Positions 17,428 through 26,198 of a DNA stretch of 64,000 nt are shown here, piece by piece (position 1 is the first letter of the stretch; each line of letters opens with the position of its first letter). Source of the stretch: Sutcliffiella rhizosphaerae (GTDB lineage Bacteria; Bacillota; Bacilli; Bacillales; Bacillaceae_I). The stretch is taken from the NCBI RefSeq assembly GCF_917563925.1, contig NZ_CAKJTJ010000008.1, forward strand, positions 101,262 to 165,261, read 5' to 3'. Both the position numbers and the translations under genes were made by a program. The notes under the pieces are model-generated. The model saw only the letters and a program-made list of their open reading frames with translations. It ran no database searches and had not been told where the DNA came from.

Positions 17428-18503
17428 TACGGAGTACCAACAATTAAACTGTACAAAATGGTTTGCTTATATCCATTAATACGTAACAAGCTTTCTGTTT
17501 CTCCTACATTAAAGCTTTTTACTGGCCTACAGAAATTTTCTTTAGAAGCATACAACAAACAATAATATTGTGCGATAAACCCAAGAATCATGATGTATTG
17601 ACTCGCTATCTCTTCTTCTTCAAATATTTTATTATCTAGAAGGAAAAGGTACATGCCCGAAACACCCTTAAAATTAATATAGGGATATACTTTGTTAAGG
17701 TGTTTATAATCAATTGTTTCATTATGATTGGATGAAACGAACTTTCCTTCCCCTTTATTCACTAGCTTTATTATGTCAATAAAATCTGGTTTCAAGCTTT
17801 GCGAAAATAAGTTGGACAGCCCATAATCAAAGAGGTGCTTAATTATATTACTTGATGTATCACCTTCTATTTCAACTTGTTTAAAACTAGTAATAGGATG
17901 AAGATATGGGCCACTATTTCGTAGCAAACTCACTTCTAAAAATCTACTAATTTCCTTTAAATTAATTGTTTGATCCTTATTTGAATAAACTTTTTTTAAC
18001 AATATATATTTTTCATTTAATTGAACTTCATATTGATACCCAAATGCCTTCGTTATCGAGAGAATATTAAATAGCAAATGACCTGTTTCAAGTAAAAATA
18101 GGCTCTTTTTTATCGATTTATAATATGCGGGATATTCTTTTCCATACTCAATAAGTATATCTCCTCTATTAGCTTTCCTGGAGTTGCTACTATATACTTC
18201 GAAATTACTTGTGTTTCCGCTTTTGGTTAGGAACGTTCTGTCATCCATAACCATAAATACTTTAATCGGATACAAACTTCTTGGAGATGGGTATCCTTTA
18301 TGAATCTTAAATATAGTGTTTTTTTCCACTCTAATAATGTCATTAAGGCTAAGAATAATGTTAAAAAAATGATTCTCACAAATAAAATTATTATCTATTA
18401 ATGAAAAATCATGGAAATGACTAAATTCAAAATTCTGCTCTGTCTGGATGAAGGTTGTATTATAAGCCAATTCATGAAAGAAATCTTTAGCTGTATAAAG
18501 CAT
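17427..18503 (-). CDS. SagB-type FMN dehydrogenase-like protein (azoline oxidase)
   Basis: A 358-aa protein. The stretch HKGYPSPRSLYPIKVFMV matches the FMN-binding start of SagB/McbC nitroreductases (family pattern SPSGGxLHPxxxY), and ETGHLLFNILSITKAFG matches the following helix. The C-terminus (INGYKQTILYSLIVGTP) is also like the family end. In thiopeptide and azole pathways these enzymes oxidise thiazolines/oxazolines to azoles. AGGGAGGAG precedes the ATG. It sits 17 bp downstream of the YcaO gene and overlaps the exporter. The middle is divergent, so activity is not certain. Confidence 0.72.
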   Translation of the reverse strand: MLYTAKDFFHELAYNTTFIQTEQNFEFSHFHDFSLIDNNFICENHFFNIILSLNDIIRVEKNTIFKIHKGYPSPRSLYPIKVFMVMDDRTFLTKSGNTSNFEVYSSNSRKANRGDILIEYGKEYPAYYKSIKKSLFLLETGHLLFNILSITKAFGYQYEVQLNEKYILLKKVYSNKDQTINLKEISRFLEVSLLRNSGPYLHPITSFKQVEIEGDTSSNIIKHLFDYGLSNLFSQSLKPDFIDIIKLVNKGEGKFVSSNHNETIDYKHLNKVYPYINFKGVSGMYLFLLDNKIFEEEEIASQYIMILGFIAQYYCLLYASKENFCRPVKSFNVGETESLLRINGYKQTILYSLIVGTP

Positions 18504-18520
18504 ATTGCTCCTCCCTTAAA

Positions 18521-20098
18521 TTAAGCTAAAGGGTGAATGTTTTTCCCTTCAAGCCTAGCTATATCGTATTTAGAATGATTGAATCTCACAAGGTCTGTAG
18601 TAAAATCTACCGGTATGGAACCAATGAGCAGAACTTTTGTACAGCTCAAAGAAAGAGATGATAGTAAACGATTTGACTGTTTTATTTGTAGAATATCCTC
18701 GTATTGAGGCGTTATCTTTTTAATCACATAATCCAGTTCATTCTTGATACATTGCTCATAAAATGACATATCCAATAACTTTGAATACTTTTCCCTTTTC
18801 CTATTACTTATCTTTTTATCTAACAATGGTTGGATTTTATAAGATGCAAAAAGATAAAAGTGATCTTGAATGTTCTCTAGTTTATCTTTATTTTCTACCT
18901 CTTTAATTAAAGATGTTAACGAACTGTTTTCTAAGCTTTTTAAATTTTTATAGGCATTATATAATTCAGTAAATGCAGACTCGATAGCTTGCTCTAATTG
19001 AGTATGACAGCCCAGTCCAGTTATGGAATATATATCATTTTGTGGATGGATACTCCTGATGAGTCCCCAAACAACTGGGATATTAGCTTCATTTTCCAAT
19101 AAATAAAATTCTAGTAAATAACCCTCTGATAAAAAGTAGAGTTCTTGATTCTCATACTGTTTTACTTGTTCAATTTTGATTACCGAATCGTTACTGAACC
19201 ACGTCTTGAAAAAAATATCTCTCTCATATGCCTCTAATACAGAAAATAAACTCGCTTCTTCCACACTATTTCCTACGGCACACCCGTTAGAGCTTTCAAT
19301 CATAAATTTGTTTTCAATGTCTGGTTTTAAATATTGCACCAACTGTTCAGGTACATAACGGACGTCATGGTTAACTAGTGAAACCGCCGGTACCCAGTCT
19401 ATATGAAGGCTTTTTGTGAAAGGAGTAAGATTATATTTTTCTTTACTTAGACTCGGCTTATAAAATCCAAATTTCTCTGGGTTAACAAGGCTATTTTCTT
19501 TTTGTAATTCTTCGTACGATCCATTTATCGTACCAGGCAGCTTCAACACACTGGAATATCTTTCTATATATTCCATCAAGGCTTTCCTAACAGCAGTTGA
19601 AGTATGATATTCAAATCCGAACCCTTGTATGGTAAAAAATTTTCTATTAGCAACCGCAACAGATCCTTCTTTTTCTCTCAATACGTAACCGCCATGTATA
19701 TTAAATAATGCATTCTTTAAATCAACTAAAGCTATATGGGATCGTAATCGTTTTTCTAATCGTGATTTTTTTAAAGAATGTGGAGAGTAATCAAGACTAT
19801 ATTGATACGTTACTGTTCGATCATGAAAATCAAATTTCATCTGACTAAATTTCTTAATATGAATCTTTAAAAAAAGCATACTTTTCTCAAGACTATTTTT
19901 ATCATCCGCGACGTAGGTAATCTTCGGTTCATCCCCATACTCTTTGGAATCATGATTAGAGATTGTTCCATTCCTGTAAATCGTTATAGTATTTTCTCCT
20001 TTAACAAGTGATAAAATATAGGAGTCATGCTGCATGGACTCCAAATTAGGAAAGAAACGATTTACAATAGTCTCTTCAACTTCTTGATTGTAAATCAT
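18521..20098 (-). CDS. YcaO-type cyclodehydratase
   Basis: A 525-aa ATP-dependent enzyme that makes azoline rings from Cys/Ser/Thr of the precursor. YcaO signatures are visible: FEYHTSTAVRKALMEYIERYSS and ESSNGCAVGNSVEEASLFSV followed by LEAYERDIFFKTWF, which carry ATP/Mg-binding Glu residues. The C-terminus ends HPLA; azoline-forming YcaOs often end proline-rich, so this is a weak match. Its ATG overlaps the stop of the upstream gene (TAATG). With a RRE/ThiF-like partner encoded just before it, the pair resembles TbtG/TbtF or TclJ/TclI of thiopeptide clusters. Confidence 0.9.
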   Translation of the reverse strand: MIYNQEVEETIVNRFFPNLESMQHDSYILSLVKGENTITIYRNGTISNHDSKEYGDEPKITYVADDKNSLEKSMLFLKIHIKKFSQMKFDFHDRTVTYQYSLDYSPHSLKKSRLEKRLRSHIALVDLKNALFNIHGGYVLREKEGSVAVANRKFFTIQGFGFEYHTSTAVRKALMEYIERYSSVLKLPGTINGSYEELQKENSLVNPEKFGFYKPSLSKEKYNLTPFTKSLHIDWVPAVSLVNHDVRYVPEQLVQYLKPDIENKFMIESSNGCAVGNSVEEASLFSVLEAYERDIFFKTWFSNDSVIKIEQVKQYENQELYFLSEGYLLEFYLLENEANIPVVWGLIRSIHPQNDIYSITGLGCHTQLEQAIESAFTELYNAYKNLKSLENSSLTSLIKEVENKDKLENIQDHFYLFASYKIQPLLDKKISNRKREKYSKLLDMSFYEQCIKNELDYVIKKITPQYEDILQIKQSNRLLSSLSLSCTKVLLIGSIPVDFTTDLVRFNHSKYDIARLEGKNIHPLA

Positions 20099-21147
20099 TA
20101 GACCAGTGCCTCCCGACCTTTTGAAACGTACATTTCATTAAAATACAATGATAGAGCATAACTTATAGGATGGAAGTTTGAGTCGGATGGATAGGAATAT
20201 TTATCTTCTCCTATAAACACATGCACCATATTTTCAATCTCACTAATCTCTAATTTTTTTTGTAGTTTAATATATATTAATTTTTTGAGTAGGGTATCTA
20301 TTTTTTCCAAAGAGACCTTTTCTATTGGGAGGTAGTCAATATCATCATGAAGGTTAGAAAGGAGATGTAATAAATTATTTATCGCATCCTCTTCACTCAA
20401 TCCAAATACAAAAAGCTCTTTTTCTATTTCTGAAGTATTATATCTAATGCAGATAAAAGGAAAATAGGAGTGGTAGTCAAAGTCTATCGTTCCATTAATA
20501 ATGTCCCTATCAAAGAGGACACTTGATTTAAAATTCTTATAGTTGATTTGATTTAATGTTATTTTTCTCACAGTATTTTCATAGGAATCTAAATTAATAG
20601 CTACAATGTAATGAGAGAGATCTTCTATTTGAAATGTTTTCTTTCTGAGCTGCTCTAATAAAACATATCCTGCATATGTTAAATACTCATCATTTAACTT
20701 CTCTTGCATCGTATTTTCAAACATTTTGCTTGATAGACACATGTTGTTATTTCTGACAGATACATATATCGGGTCTGTCTTAGTGCTGTTGTGAATGATT
20801 AACATGTTAATTTGTTCATTAAGATGAACTCTATCACCAAACTCTTCTTTAACTGTTTCTAACAATTTTATAGGACCAACAATTGCTGAAAGCCCATCTA
20901 GGTCTATCTCCTTGTTTTTGTTTTGGTATGTTAGTATACCTTTATCCAGTAACAGCTGGCGGATTTTCATTTCAAAATTGTCAGATGAAGTATAATGTCC
21001 ATCCTTTTTTAACTCCTCGATTAATTTGTAAACTTTGTTTTTATATACATCTTCAAGGACCAACTTTAAATTCTTTTCCTTTGTGCAAATATAAAAATCA
21101 GTTTCTGTATCAATAATATATATTGTTGGATCGAGATAGGTTATCAT
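20098..21147 (-). CDS. Cyclodehydratase partner protein (ThiF/E1-like with RiPP-recognition domain), probable
   Basis: A 349-aa protein between the SpaB_C protein and YcaO, overlapping both genes by 1-4 nt. The first ~90 residues have the winged-helix pattern of a RiPP recognition element (YIICTKEKN-like strands, then KVYKLIEELKKDGHYT, MKIRQLLLDKGIL). The rest is weakly E1-like and lacks a clear GxGxxG nucleotide loop, as usual for partner proteins of YcaO. It probably binds the precursor leader and presents it to the YcaO enzyme. The assignment rests partly on position; direct similarity is faint by eye. Confidence 0.6.
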   Translation of the reverse strand: MITYLDPTIYIIDTETDFYICTKEKNLKLVLEDVYKNKVYKLIEELKKDGHYTSSDNFEMKIRQLLLDKGILTYQNKNKEIDLDGLSAIVGPIKLLETVKEEFGDRVHLNEQINMLIIHNSTKTDPIYVSVRNNNMCLSSKMFENTMQEKLNDEYLTYAGYVLLEQLRKKTFQIEDLSHYIVAINLDSYENTVRKITLNQINYKNFKSSVLFDRDIINGTIDFDYHSYFPFICIRYNTSEIEKELFVFGLSEEDAINNLLHLLSNLHDDIDYLPIEKVSLEKIDTLLKKLIYIKLQKKLEISEIENMVHVFIGEDKYSYPSDSNFHPISYALSLYFNEMYVSKGREALV

Positions 21148-22127
21148 CCATATACCTCCTCTTTACTGTATCTAAATGAACTAAGCAAATAATTCATATA
21201 AAATTTTTCTAAAGGTTTTATGTTTAATAAAACTAGTTTTTCATAAAAAACATTTAACACCCACCGATTCGTAATTAACACAGGGTCTTTAATAATTAAT
21301 TGGTTTAAAGCGGGATTTTCTAGCACCAGTTTATGACGTTGTGTAGAGTGTTCCACCTTCCTGCTAATCTCATCCTTTGACTTAGGTGAGTAAAAATTGA
21401 GAAGTTCATTGTCAATAGACTTGCATATATCCTCGTATATCATTTTTAATTCAGTAACAAATTCGTTCTCCACTGCAGTCTCTATATGTAACATTTCCTT
21501 ATCCCGCTCACCTAATTGATTAAAACGTTTTATGACTTTATTTTTATCTTCATTACTTAACGAATGCAAAAATCCAAGATAATGAGATAAATGAGAAGTA
21601 AAACCATTGGAATAAAGAGCAAATTCCTTGGAAAGTGTTTGGTCTGGAAGGAAAGAAAAGAAAGGGAAAACATCTTTTATAATGGAAAGTATATTGTTAT
21701 CTTTCTCCCAATAGCTGTTTACATAGTGCCTATCAAACACCTTATTAATCTTTAAAAATAGGTGCAATTGCTCTTTATTCTGAAATCCGTATAAATCTTC
21801 TCTTTTCTTTATCTCCATTTTATTCTGATAGATTTCATCAAGAACTCCTTCCTTTAAAGATAAATCCGCCACTTTTCTATATTTATTAATAAATTCATTT
21901 GTGTCATATACTGTGGTTGGATAGGTTTCAAGCAATTCCTGACACTTGTCATAGATCGCTTTCGCTTCTTCTGGATACAGAAAACCAAAAAGGGATATAT
22001 GATAGCCATTTTCGAAGCTCTTTTTTATTGATAAAGCTTCCTTCTCTTTCATCAATGGTTTGATCCAATCATACATTTGGTGATTATCTACTTCATTCAT
22101 GAAAATCTTTATCTCATAAAAATTCAT
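21144..22127 (-). CDS. Stand-alone SpaB_C / thiopeptide-type domain protein, candidate [4+2] pyridine synthase
   Basis: A 327-aa protein starting with the LanB C-terminal-domain pattern (NFYEIKIFMNEVDNHQMYDW; later SFENGYHISLFGFL) and ending with the family's last helix (LNIKPLEKFYMNYLLSSFRY). Free-standing proteins of this kind next to a full dehydratase are the aza-cycloaddition enzymes of thiopeptide and pyritide pathways (TbtD, TclM). These join two dehydroalanines into a six-membered nitrogen heterocycle and release the leader. The ATG lies within the end of the LanB gene (14-nt overlap), and its stop overlaps the next ATG. The exact reaction is inferred. Confidence 0.7.
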   Translation of the reverse strand: MNFYEIKIFMNEVDNHQMYDWIKPLMKEKEALSIKKSFENGYHISLFGFLYPEEAKAIYDKCQELLETYPTTVYDTNEFINKYRKVADLSLKEGVLDEIYQNKMEIKKREDLYGFQNKEQLHLFLKINKVFDRHYVNSYWEKDNNILSIIKDVFPFFSFLPDQTLSKEFALYSNGFTSHLSHYLGFLHSLSNEDKNKVIKRFNQLGERDKEMLHIETAVENEFVTELKMIYEDICKSIDNELLNFYSPKSKDEISRKVEHSTQRHKLVLENPALNQLIIKDPVLITNRWVLNVFYEKLVLLNIKPLEKFYMNYLLSSFRYSKEEVYG

Positions 22128-25065
22128 AATATTCTCCTTTTATTTCCAAAGAATACTTCAAGTTATAAAGAATATACTTTGCTAGACAATAGATTTCATT
22201 TTCAAGTGATCTATTAATTCCTGTTACTCTATTCAATGTCATATGAACCATACTATTGAAAATATAATTACTTCTCTCCTTTGAATATCTAGCTGTAACT
22301 AGCTTTGAGTATTCGCGTCCCATCTCTTTCTTATCTTTGAAAATACTATTTTGGTATTCCTTATAAAAAGCAATGGCACGCTCTCCGATTCCAACATAAT
22401 AATTTCTGTTAGATTTAAATTGTTGTAAAATTACATGGTCTTTTTTCACTGAGTCATGTAATTGTTCTAAGAAAATGAATGCATTCTCATAACTATCAAA
22501 GAAATCAAATACGGAAAAAAGGATAAAAATGATTCCTTGCTCCTTTTTATCTACGATACCAATTGTTTGTTCTAAAGCGGTTTGACAATAAACTTTCGTT
22601 TCACTGCAAAAATATTGATATGCAATATCATAAAGCTGTTGTCCACCATATCTATTTATCTCTGGTTCAAAAATATGTGCAGAATAATCATGGATAAGCT
22701 CACTCTCCAATAGCTCAGTCAGCAAAGTAGACAGCTCGTTTTTAATTGAAGAGCTTTGAATTTTGTATCTTATTCTTAGATGATCCCCGCTTTCTACATC
22801 ACTATAATTAATAAAAAACACTTCACTTAATCCCTGCTTATATAGAAAGTGTAAACAAAGAGTTAACACTTTATCTTTTTGATTTTGGTTATAAGAAATT
22901 TTGTAGTATGCCCAATCTTTCCTTATTTCTCTGACATGAGTTGCTACATCCTCTCCCATAGATAAGTTCTCTAATTCAATTCCTGATCTGGACGGCAAAA
23001 CAGTAACAACATAATCCACAATATATGGTTGATTACACCTCACGTTAGCATTTAACTCAGGTGCCTCAATAAGAGTAATGTATGCTCCAGATCTTTTTGC
23101 TTTTTTTATATAATCTATAATTAGTTGTTGTCCAATCGGTGATGTGACAATGATCGGCATCGTCTTATCTCCATCAAGTAGATATACATACTGATTGTTT
23201 AACGAGAATTCGTCAGATAATCGATGTAAATTACCTATTGGATCTACTTCTAAATCCTCAACAGAAATGTTCCACCTCTTTGGAGAAATAATGACGTTTT
23301 TATATTGAATTCTTGGTATAAAATTTAAAAACCTATAACGTCCCAAACCCATATTTTTAGGGACTTTACTCATGTATTTTCCGAATAATGATAAAAACAA
23401 TAAGGTTTTTTGTTCAACAAAATTATTATAGTAAAGCATGTGTGTGGAGACAGGCAACAGCTTTTTATTCAAGGATTTGCTCTTCAGGTACAAGCCATTA
23501 GTATCTGCTCCAACATAAATATCACCAATTTGTATCGTTCTTTCAGATTCATAATGTTCGTTAACACTATTAATGTTAATGACATAATTCGGTTTTTGAT
23601 AGGTGATTCCTAAGTCAGGATAATTATTGGGGATTCCATTGATCTCGCATGTTAGATAGTAATCGTCATAATAATAAGGATTCATGTCATTCTTCAAGTC
23701 AAAGCGGCCTGTAAAGGAAGACCCTGTGTTCCCAAAAGAATTCACCCCTAAATGGAACATTTTTTTATTATCTTCTATAAAACTGGAAAACTTCATATCA
23801 TAACCATCATTTAATTTATGCTTTAATTTATCGGCATATATATCAGTTATTTTATGGACATCTTCGTCACTTAGTTCTATCGTATCCTGGCCTTTTCTTT
23901 GACCAGCGAGTATTTTCCCCAAAACAATATTCATATATTTCTCATCGAGTTCAGCATATTGTTCTTGCCCAATAAAAGTGGGAAGTCCAATGCCCTTGTC
24001 TTTATCGAGTACCTCATTAAGACTGACCTCGTTATAATAGCCATACTTATTGATAAACTGAAGATAATAACTGTCCCATATATTAAAAGAAAATTGCTGG
24101 CTTAAATCAGCTAAAAAAGAGACATTTCCAACCAGAGCACTAGCTTCTTCTTGTTCTAATTCATCTTGTCGATCAGCACTTTGCATAATCAAGTCAATCA
24201 CTAAATATTGATTACTTTCCGTTATGGCTTGCATCTTGTGGATAATATCCAAATAAGTTGAAATTCCATCTCCTACAGGTTGCTTGCAATAATCTTTTAT
24301 TAATGAAGCGATGGTGCATAGAGAGGTATATAGTTCCTCTTCTATAAAATGCCTGCTATTTAGCAATTTTTCTAATAGACTATCACCTTCCAAATAAGAC
24401 ACGGATGGCTGAAGCTCACTTATTAGAAACCCGCTTTTTAACAATTTTTGAATAGTACCCAGACATAATATTTTTTTCTCGTTACTATGTGGGACAATTT
24501 TATGTAATAAATCAACAATTTTTATCGGAGTTTCGGAGTGATAAAGAAGAGATTTTATTAGAGAGCCATTCTTTATTTTCATATGTTGATAAGTATTATT
24601 AATTATGTTTTCGATACTTAAATATTGATCATTAATGATGACAGATGGATTGATAGATACTTTTAACTCCGAATGAATATTTTGCGATTTTTCTACACGA
24701 GAAATCAGTCTCTTGTACCAATTAATAGATATCCTTACTTTTTTCTCTTCACCCAACATGGAATTGTGCATGGGTTCTGTAAAATTTCTCATGGATAAAC
24801 CCGAAAACAGTCCAAATGGCATAGTCCTTGATGACATACGGATTAAATATTTTATCAGAGATAGTTTTGCTCCGCTGCTTAACTGTCCGCTCACTAATTG
24901 CTGATACAAACTATTACTTGCAATGAGTATTCTCTCCATCACATCGCTGTTTTTTAGAGCTGCTTCTAATAAAATCTCCATACAATCTCCGTTTTGATAG
25001 ATAGACTTGAGAATGTCTAATTCTAATGCTGGCCTCCTGACTATATAATTATTTTGAACATCCAT
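22114..25065 (-). CDS. Full-length LanB-type dehydratase (glutamyl-tRNA-dependent)
   Basis: About 983 aa, starting at the ATG with GAAGGGAAG upstream; the frame is open to a TTG at 25167 inside the precursor gene, but LanB-like sequence begins at VQNNYIVRRPALELDIL. Residues ~1-740 form the glutamylation domain (RMSSRTMPFGLFSGL is the typical early motif; PKNMGLGRYRFLNFIPRI later). Residues ~750-983 form the SpaB_C elimination domain (DWAYYKISYNQ; SGDHLRIRYKIQ). It should dehydrate Ser/Thr of the precursor. Thiopeptide clusters usually split these two halves between two genes (TbtB/TbtC, TclK/TclL); here they are fused. Confidence 0.88.
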   Translation of the reverse strand: MDVQNNYIVRRPALELDILKSIYQNGDCMEILLEAALKNSDVMERILIASNSLYQQLVSGQLSSGAKLSLIKYLIRMSSRTMPFGLFSGLSMRNFTEPMHNSMLGEEKKVRISINWYKRLISRVEKSQNIHSELKVSINPSVIINDQYLSIENIINNTYQHMKIKNGSLIKSLLYHSETPIKIVDLLHKIVPHSNEKKILCLGTIQKLLKSGFLISELQPSVSYLEGDSLLEKLLNSRHFIEEELYTSLCTIASLIKDYCKQPVGDGISTYLDIIHKMQAITESNQYLVIDLIMQSADRQDELEQEEASALVGNVSFLADLSQQFSFNIWDSYYLQFINKYGYYNEVSLNEVLDKDKGIGLPTFIGQEQYAELDEKYMNIVLGKILAGQRKGQDTIELSDEDVHKITDIYADKLKHKLNDGYDMKFSSFIEDNKKMFHLGVNSFGNTGSSFTGRFDLKNDMNPYYYDDYYLTCEINGIPNNYPDLGITYQKPNYVININSVNEHYESERTIQIGDIYVGADTNGLYLKSKSLNKKLLPVSTHMLYYNNFVEQKTLLFLSLFGKYMSKVPKNMGLGRYRFLNFIPRIQYKNVIISPKRWNISVEDLEVDPIGNLHRLSDEFSLNNQYVYLLDGDKTMPIIVTSPIGQQLIIDYIKKAKRSGAYITLIEAPELNANVRCNQPYIVDYVVTVLPSRSGIELENLSMGEDVATHVREIRKDWAYYKISYNQNQKDKVLTLCLHFLYKQGLSEVFFINYSDVESGDHLRIRYKIQSSSIKNELSTLLTELLESELIHDYSAHIFEPEINRYGGQQLYDIAYQYFCSETKVYCQTALEQTIGIVDKKEQGIIFILFSVFDFFDSYENAFIFLEQLHDSVKKDHVILQQFKSNRNYYVGIGERAIAFYKEYQNSIFKDKKEMGREYSKLVTARYSKERSNYIFNSMVHMTLNRVTGINRSLENEIYCLAKYILYNLKYSLEIKGEYYEFL

Positions 25066-25109
25066 TTTTTTCAGACTTCCCTTCTTATGTTGATTAATAA
25101 TATGAATGC

Positions 25110-25130
25110 CCAGTTCATTAAGAACTGAGC
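25110..25130 (-). other. Short hairpin between precursor and dehydratase genes
   Basis: CAGTTC and GAACTG (25112-25117 and 25123-25128, spacer 5) form a small palindrome in the ~85-nt gap after the precursor stop, without a T-run. It could lower read-through or stabilise the precursor message, as seen in other RiPP operons. Confidence 0.35.
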
Positions 25131-25150
25131 ACTCGTTAAGTAACTTTATA

Positions 25151-25288
25151 TTATTGCTGAGTAACAACTACTGAACAAGAATTTGTTCCAACAGAAGCTC
25201 CCATTGTATCTAATACTGTGGCAGAAGAAACTTCGTAAACCTCCACCTCAAGATCGAAATCTTCAACTTTTAAGTTTAGTTCTTTCAT
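25151..25288 (-). CDS. RiPP precursor peptide, 45 aa, thiopeptide-like
   Basis: This short gene has a strong ribosome site (GGAGGAG) and is first in the operon. The leader is acidic and hydrophobic (MKELNLKVEDFDLEVEVYEV) and ends in MGA. The predicted core is SVGTNSCSVVVTQQ (residues 32-45), preceded by the MGA|S junction known from the thiocillin/micrococcin precursor TclE; the LKVEDFD element also recalls its LEIEDFD. S32 and S39 are candidates for the two dehydroalanines of a [4+2] ring, since C38 before S39 could be the thiazole. There is a single Cys, so at most one thiazole. Cleavage and ring size are inference. Confidence 0.78.
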   Translation of the reverse strand: MKELNLKVEDFDLEVEVYEVSSATVLDTMGASVGTNSCSVVVTQQ

Positions 25289-25362
25289 TTTTATCTCCTC
25301 CTCTCTATTTATCTGGGCCCTGAGTGAATAATAGCATATCCCTAAAAAGTATGGATTTGCAG

Positions 25363-25380
25363 TATAGACCGAATTTTCAG
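25363..25380. promoter_or_regulatory. Promoter motif shared with the pro-peptide gene (TATAGACCGAATTTTCAG)
   Basis: Near copy of 14992-15007, in the same orientation and at nearly the same distance from the downstream minus-strand ATG. Confidence 0.6.
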
Positions 25381-25424
25381 AGTTTTTAATATAATTATGA
25401 GTATCTTTTATTTTTTTCTAATAA

Positions 25425-25446
25425 AAATAAGATATTTATCTTATTT
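25425..25446. promoter_or_regulatory. Perfect 22-bp palindrome (AAATAAGATA-TT-TATCTTATTT)
   Basis: Ten-base perfect arms with a 2-bp spacer, 139 bp before the RiPP precursor ATG. The inner 18 bp match the site at 15044-15061 in front of the RRNPP regulator at 16 of 18 positions. Confidence 0.65.
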
Positions 25447-25660
25447 AGAGAAATACTAATCTATGAAGTTTATAGACATTCAGAGGAGAACAACAGAAGT
25501 AGATAATTAGAAGGGACTGTGGTGGCGGAACGGATTGAACTTGGGGAGTTGGCCTAGGTTTTTTACTCATAGCATGTTAGAGAAATACAAATTTTTGTAA
25601 TTCCTTTGCTACCTTTTCCCCCCTTCCACTTTATATAGATAGTGAAAGGGGGTGAGGGAC

Positions 25661-25879
25661 ATGGCACAGCATGTGGTGGAAAATGTACAGCTTCGTCTGA
25701 TGTATGAGTTAGGGGAAGATGACAATGGAAAGTTGATCTACCGTACGAAGAACTATAACAACATCAAGGTCGATGCAGAAACAGCTGGGTTGCTTCAAGC
25801 AGCAGAAGCAATTTCTTCTTTGCAGGAAACACCGGTATCTACAGTAAAACGTAGTGAGCTTCATTTCTTAATAGTTTAA
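25661..25879 (+). CDS. DUF1659 family protein
   Basis: A 72-aa protein. ATG at 25661 follows GGGGGTGAGG; an upstream in-frame GTG is part of the ribosome site. The sequence (NVQLRLMYELGEDDNGKLIYRTKNYNN, later LLQAAEAISSLQETPV) matches the DUF1659 pattern from Bacillaceae. It is the first of three small genes (DUF1659, DUF2922, YvrJ) that commonly occur together. Function unknown. Confidence 0.82.
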   Translation: MAQHVVENVQLRLMYELGEDDNGKLIYRTKNYNNIKVDAETAGLLQAAEAISSLQETPVSTVKRSELHFLIV

Positions 25880-25915
25880 TAGTAGGGATAAACAAACTTG
25901 AAGGGAGGGAATACT

Positions 25916-26134
25916 ATGTTTACACTTGAACTTACATTCATTAACGAAGATGGAGAAAAAGCGAGAATCACCGTGGATTTTCCAAGAGCAGATCTAACCG
26001 TTGAAGAAATCGAGCAAGCCATGGACAGCATTGTGGCTGCGGATGTCTTCACTTCTAAAGGCGGTAGCTTCGTTAGTAAAGATGGTGCTAGAATCATTGA
26101 GCGAAACGTGACTGATTTCGAACTATCTCAATAA
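25916..26134 (+). CDS. DUF2922 family protein
   Basis: A 72-aa protein starting at the ATG after GGAGGGAATACT. The pattern TLELTFINEDGEKARITVDFPRADLTVEEIEQAMD is characteristic of DUF2922. It follows the DUF1659 gene by 36 bp and precedes a terminator-like hairpin and the YvrJ-like gene. Function unknown. Confidence 0.82.
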   Translation: MFTLELTFINEDGEKARITVDFPRADLTVEEIEQAMDSIVAADVFTSKGGSFVSKDGARIIERNVTDFELSQ

Positions 26135-26143
26135 TTACAAAGG

Positions 26144-26174
26144 AAAGGTCTACTCCAAAAGTAGGCCTTTCTTT
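26144..26174 (+). terminator. Terminator-like hairpin after the DUF2922 gene
   Basis: AAAGGTCTACT (26144-26154) pairs with AGTAGGCCTTT (26160-26170) with one mismatch, followed by CTTTC. The T-run is short, so it may only attenuate transcription into the next small gene. Confidence 0.65.
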
Positions 26175-26198
26175 CACTTTACAGGAAGGAGAATAATC

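Larger units (their letters stand above)
25289..25660. promoter_or_regulatory. RiPP operon promoter region
   Basis: This 372-bp AT-rich gap separates the RiPP operon (minus) from the DUF1659 gene (plus). On the minus strand a possible extended -10 (TGCTATTAT, about 25328-25336) lies some 45 bp before the precursor ATG. Upstream are TATAGACCGAATTTTCAG (25363-25380) and the 18-bp palindrome (25427-25444). No convincing -35 box is seen, which fits an activator-dependent promoter. No gene is seen. Confidence 0.6.

Noticed and set aside
25066..25167. LanB start at the TTG inside the precursor gene
   Set aside because: The extra 34 residues do not look like LanB and overlap the precursor core; the ATG at 25065 has its own ribosome site.
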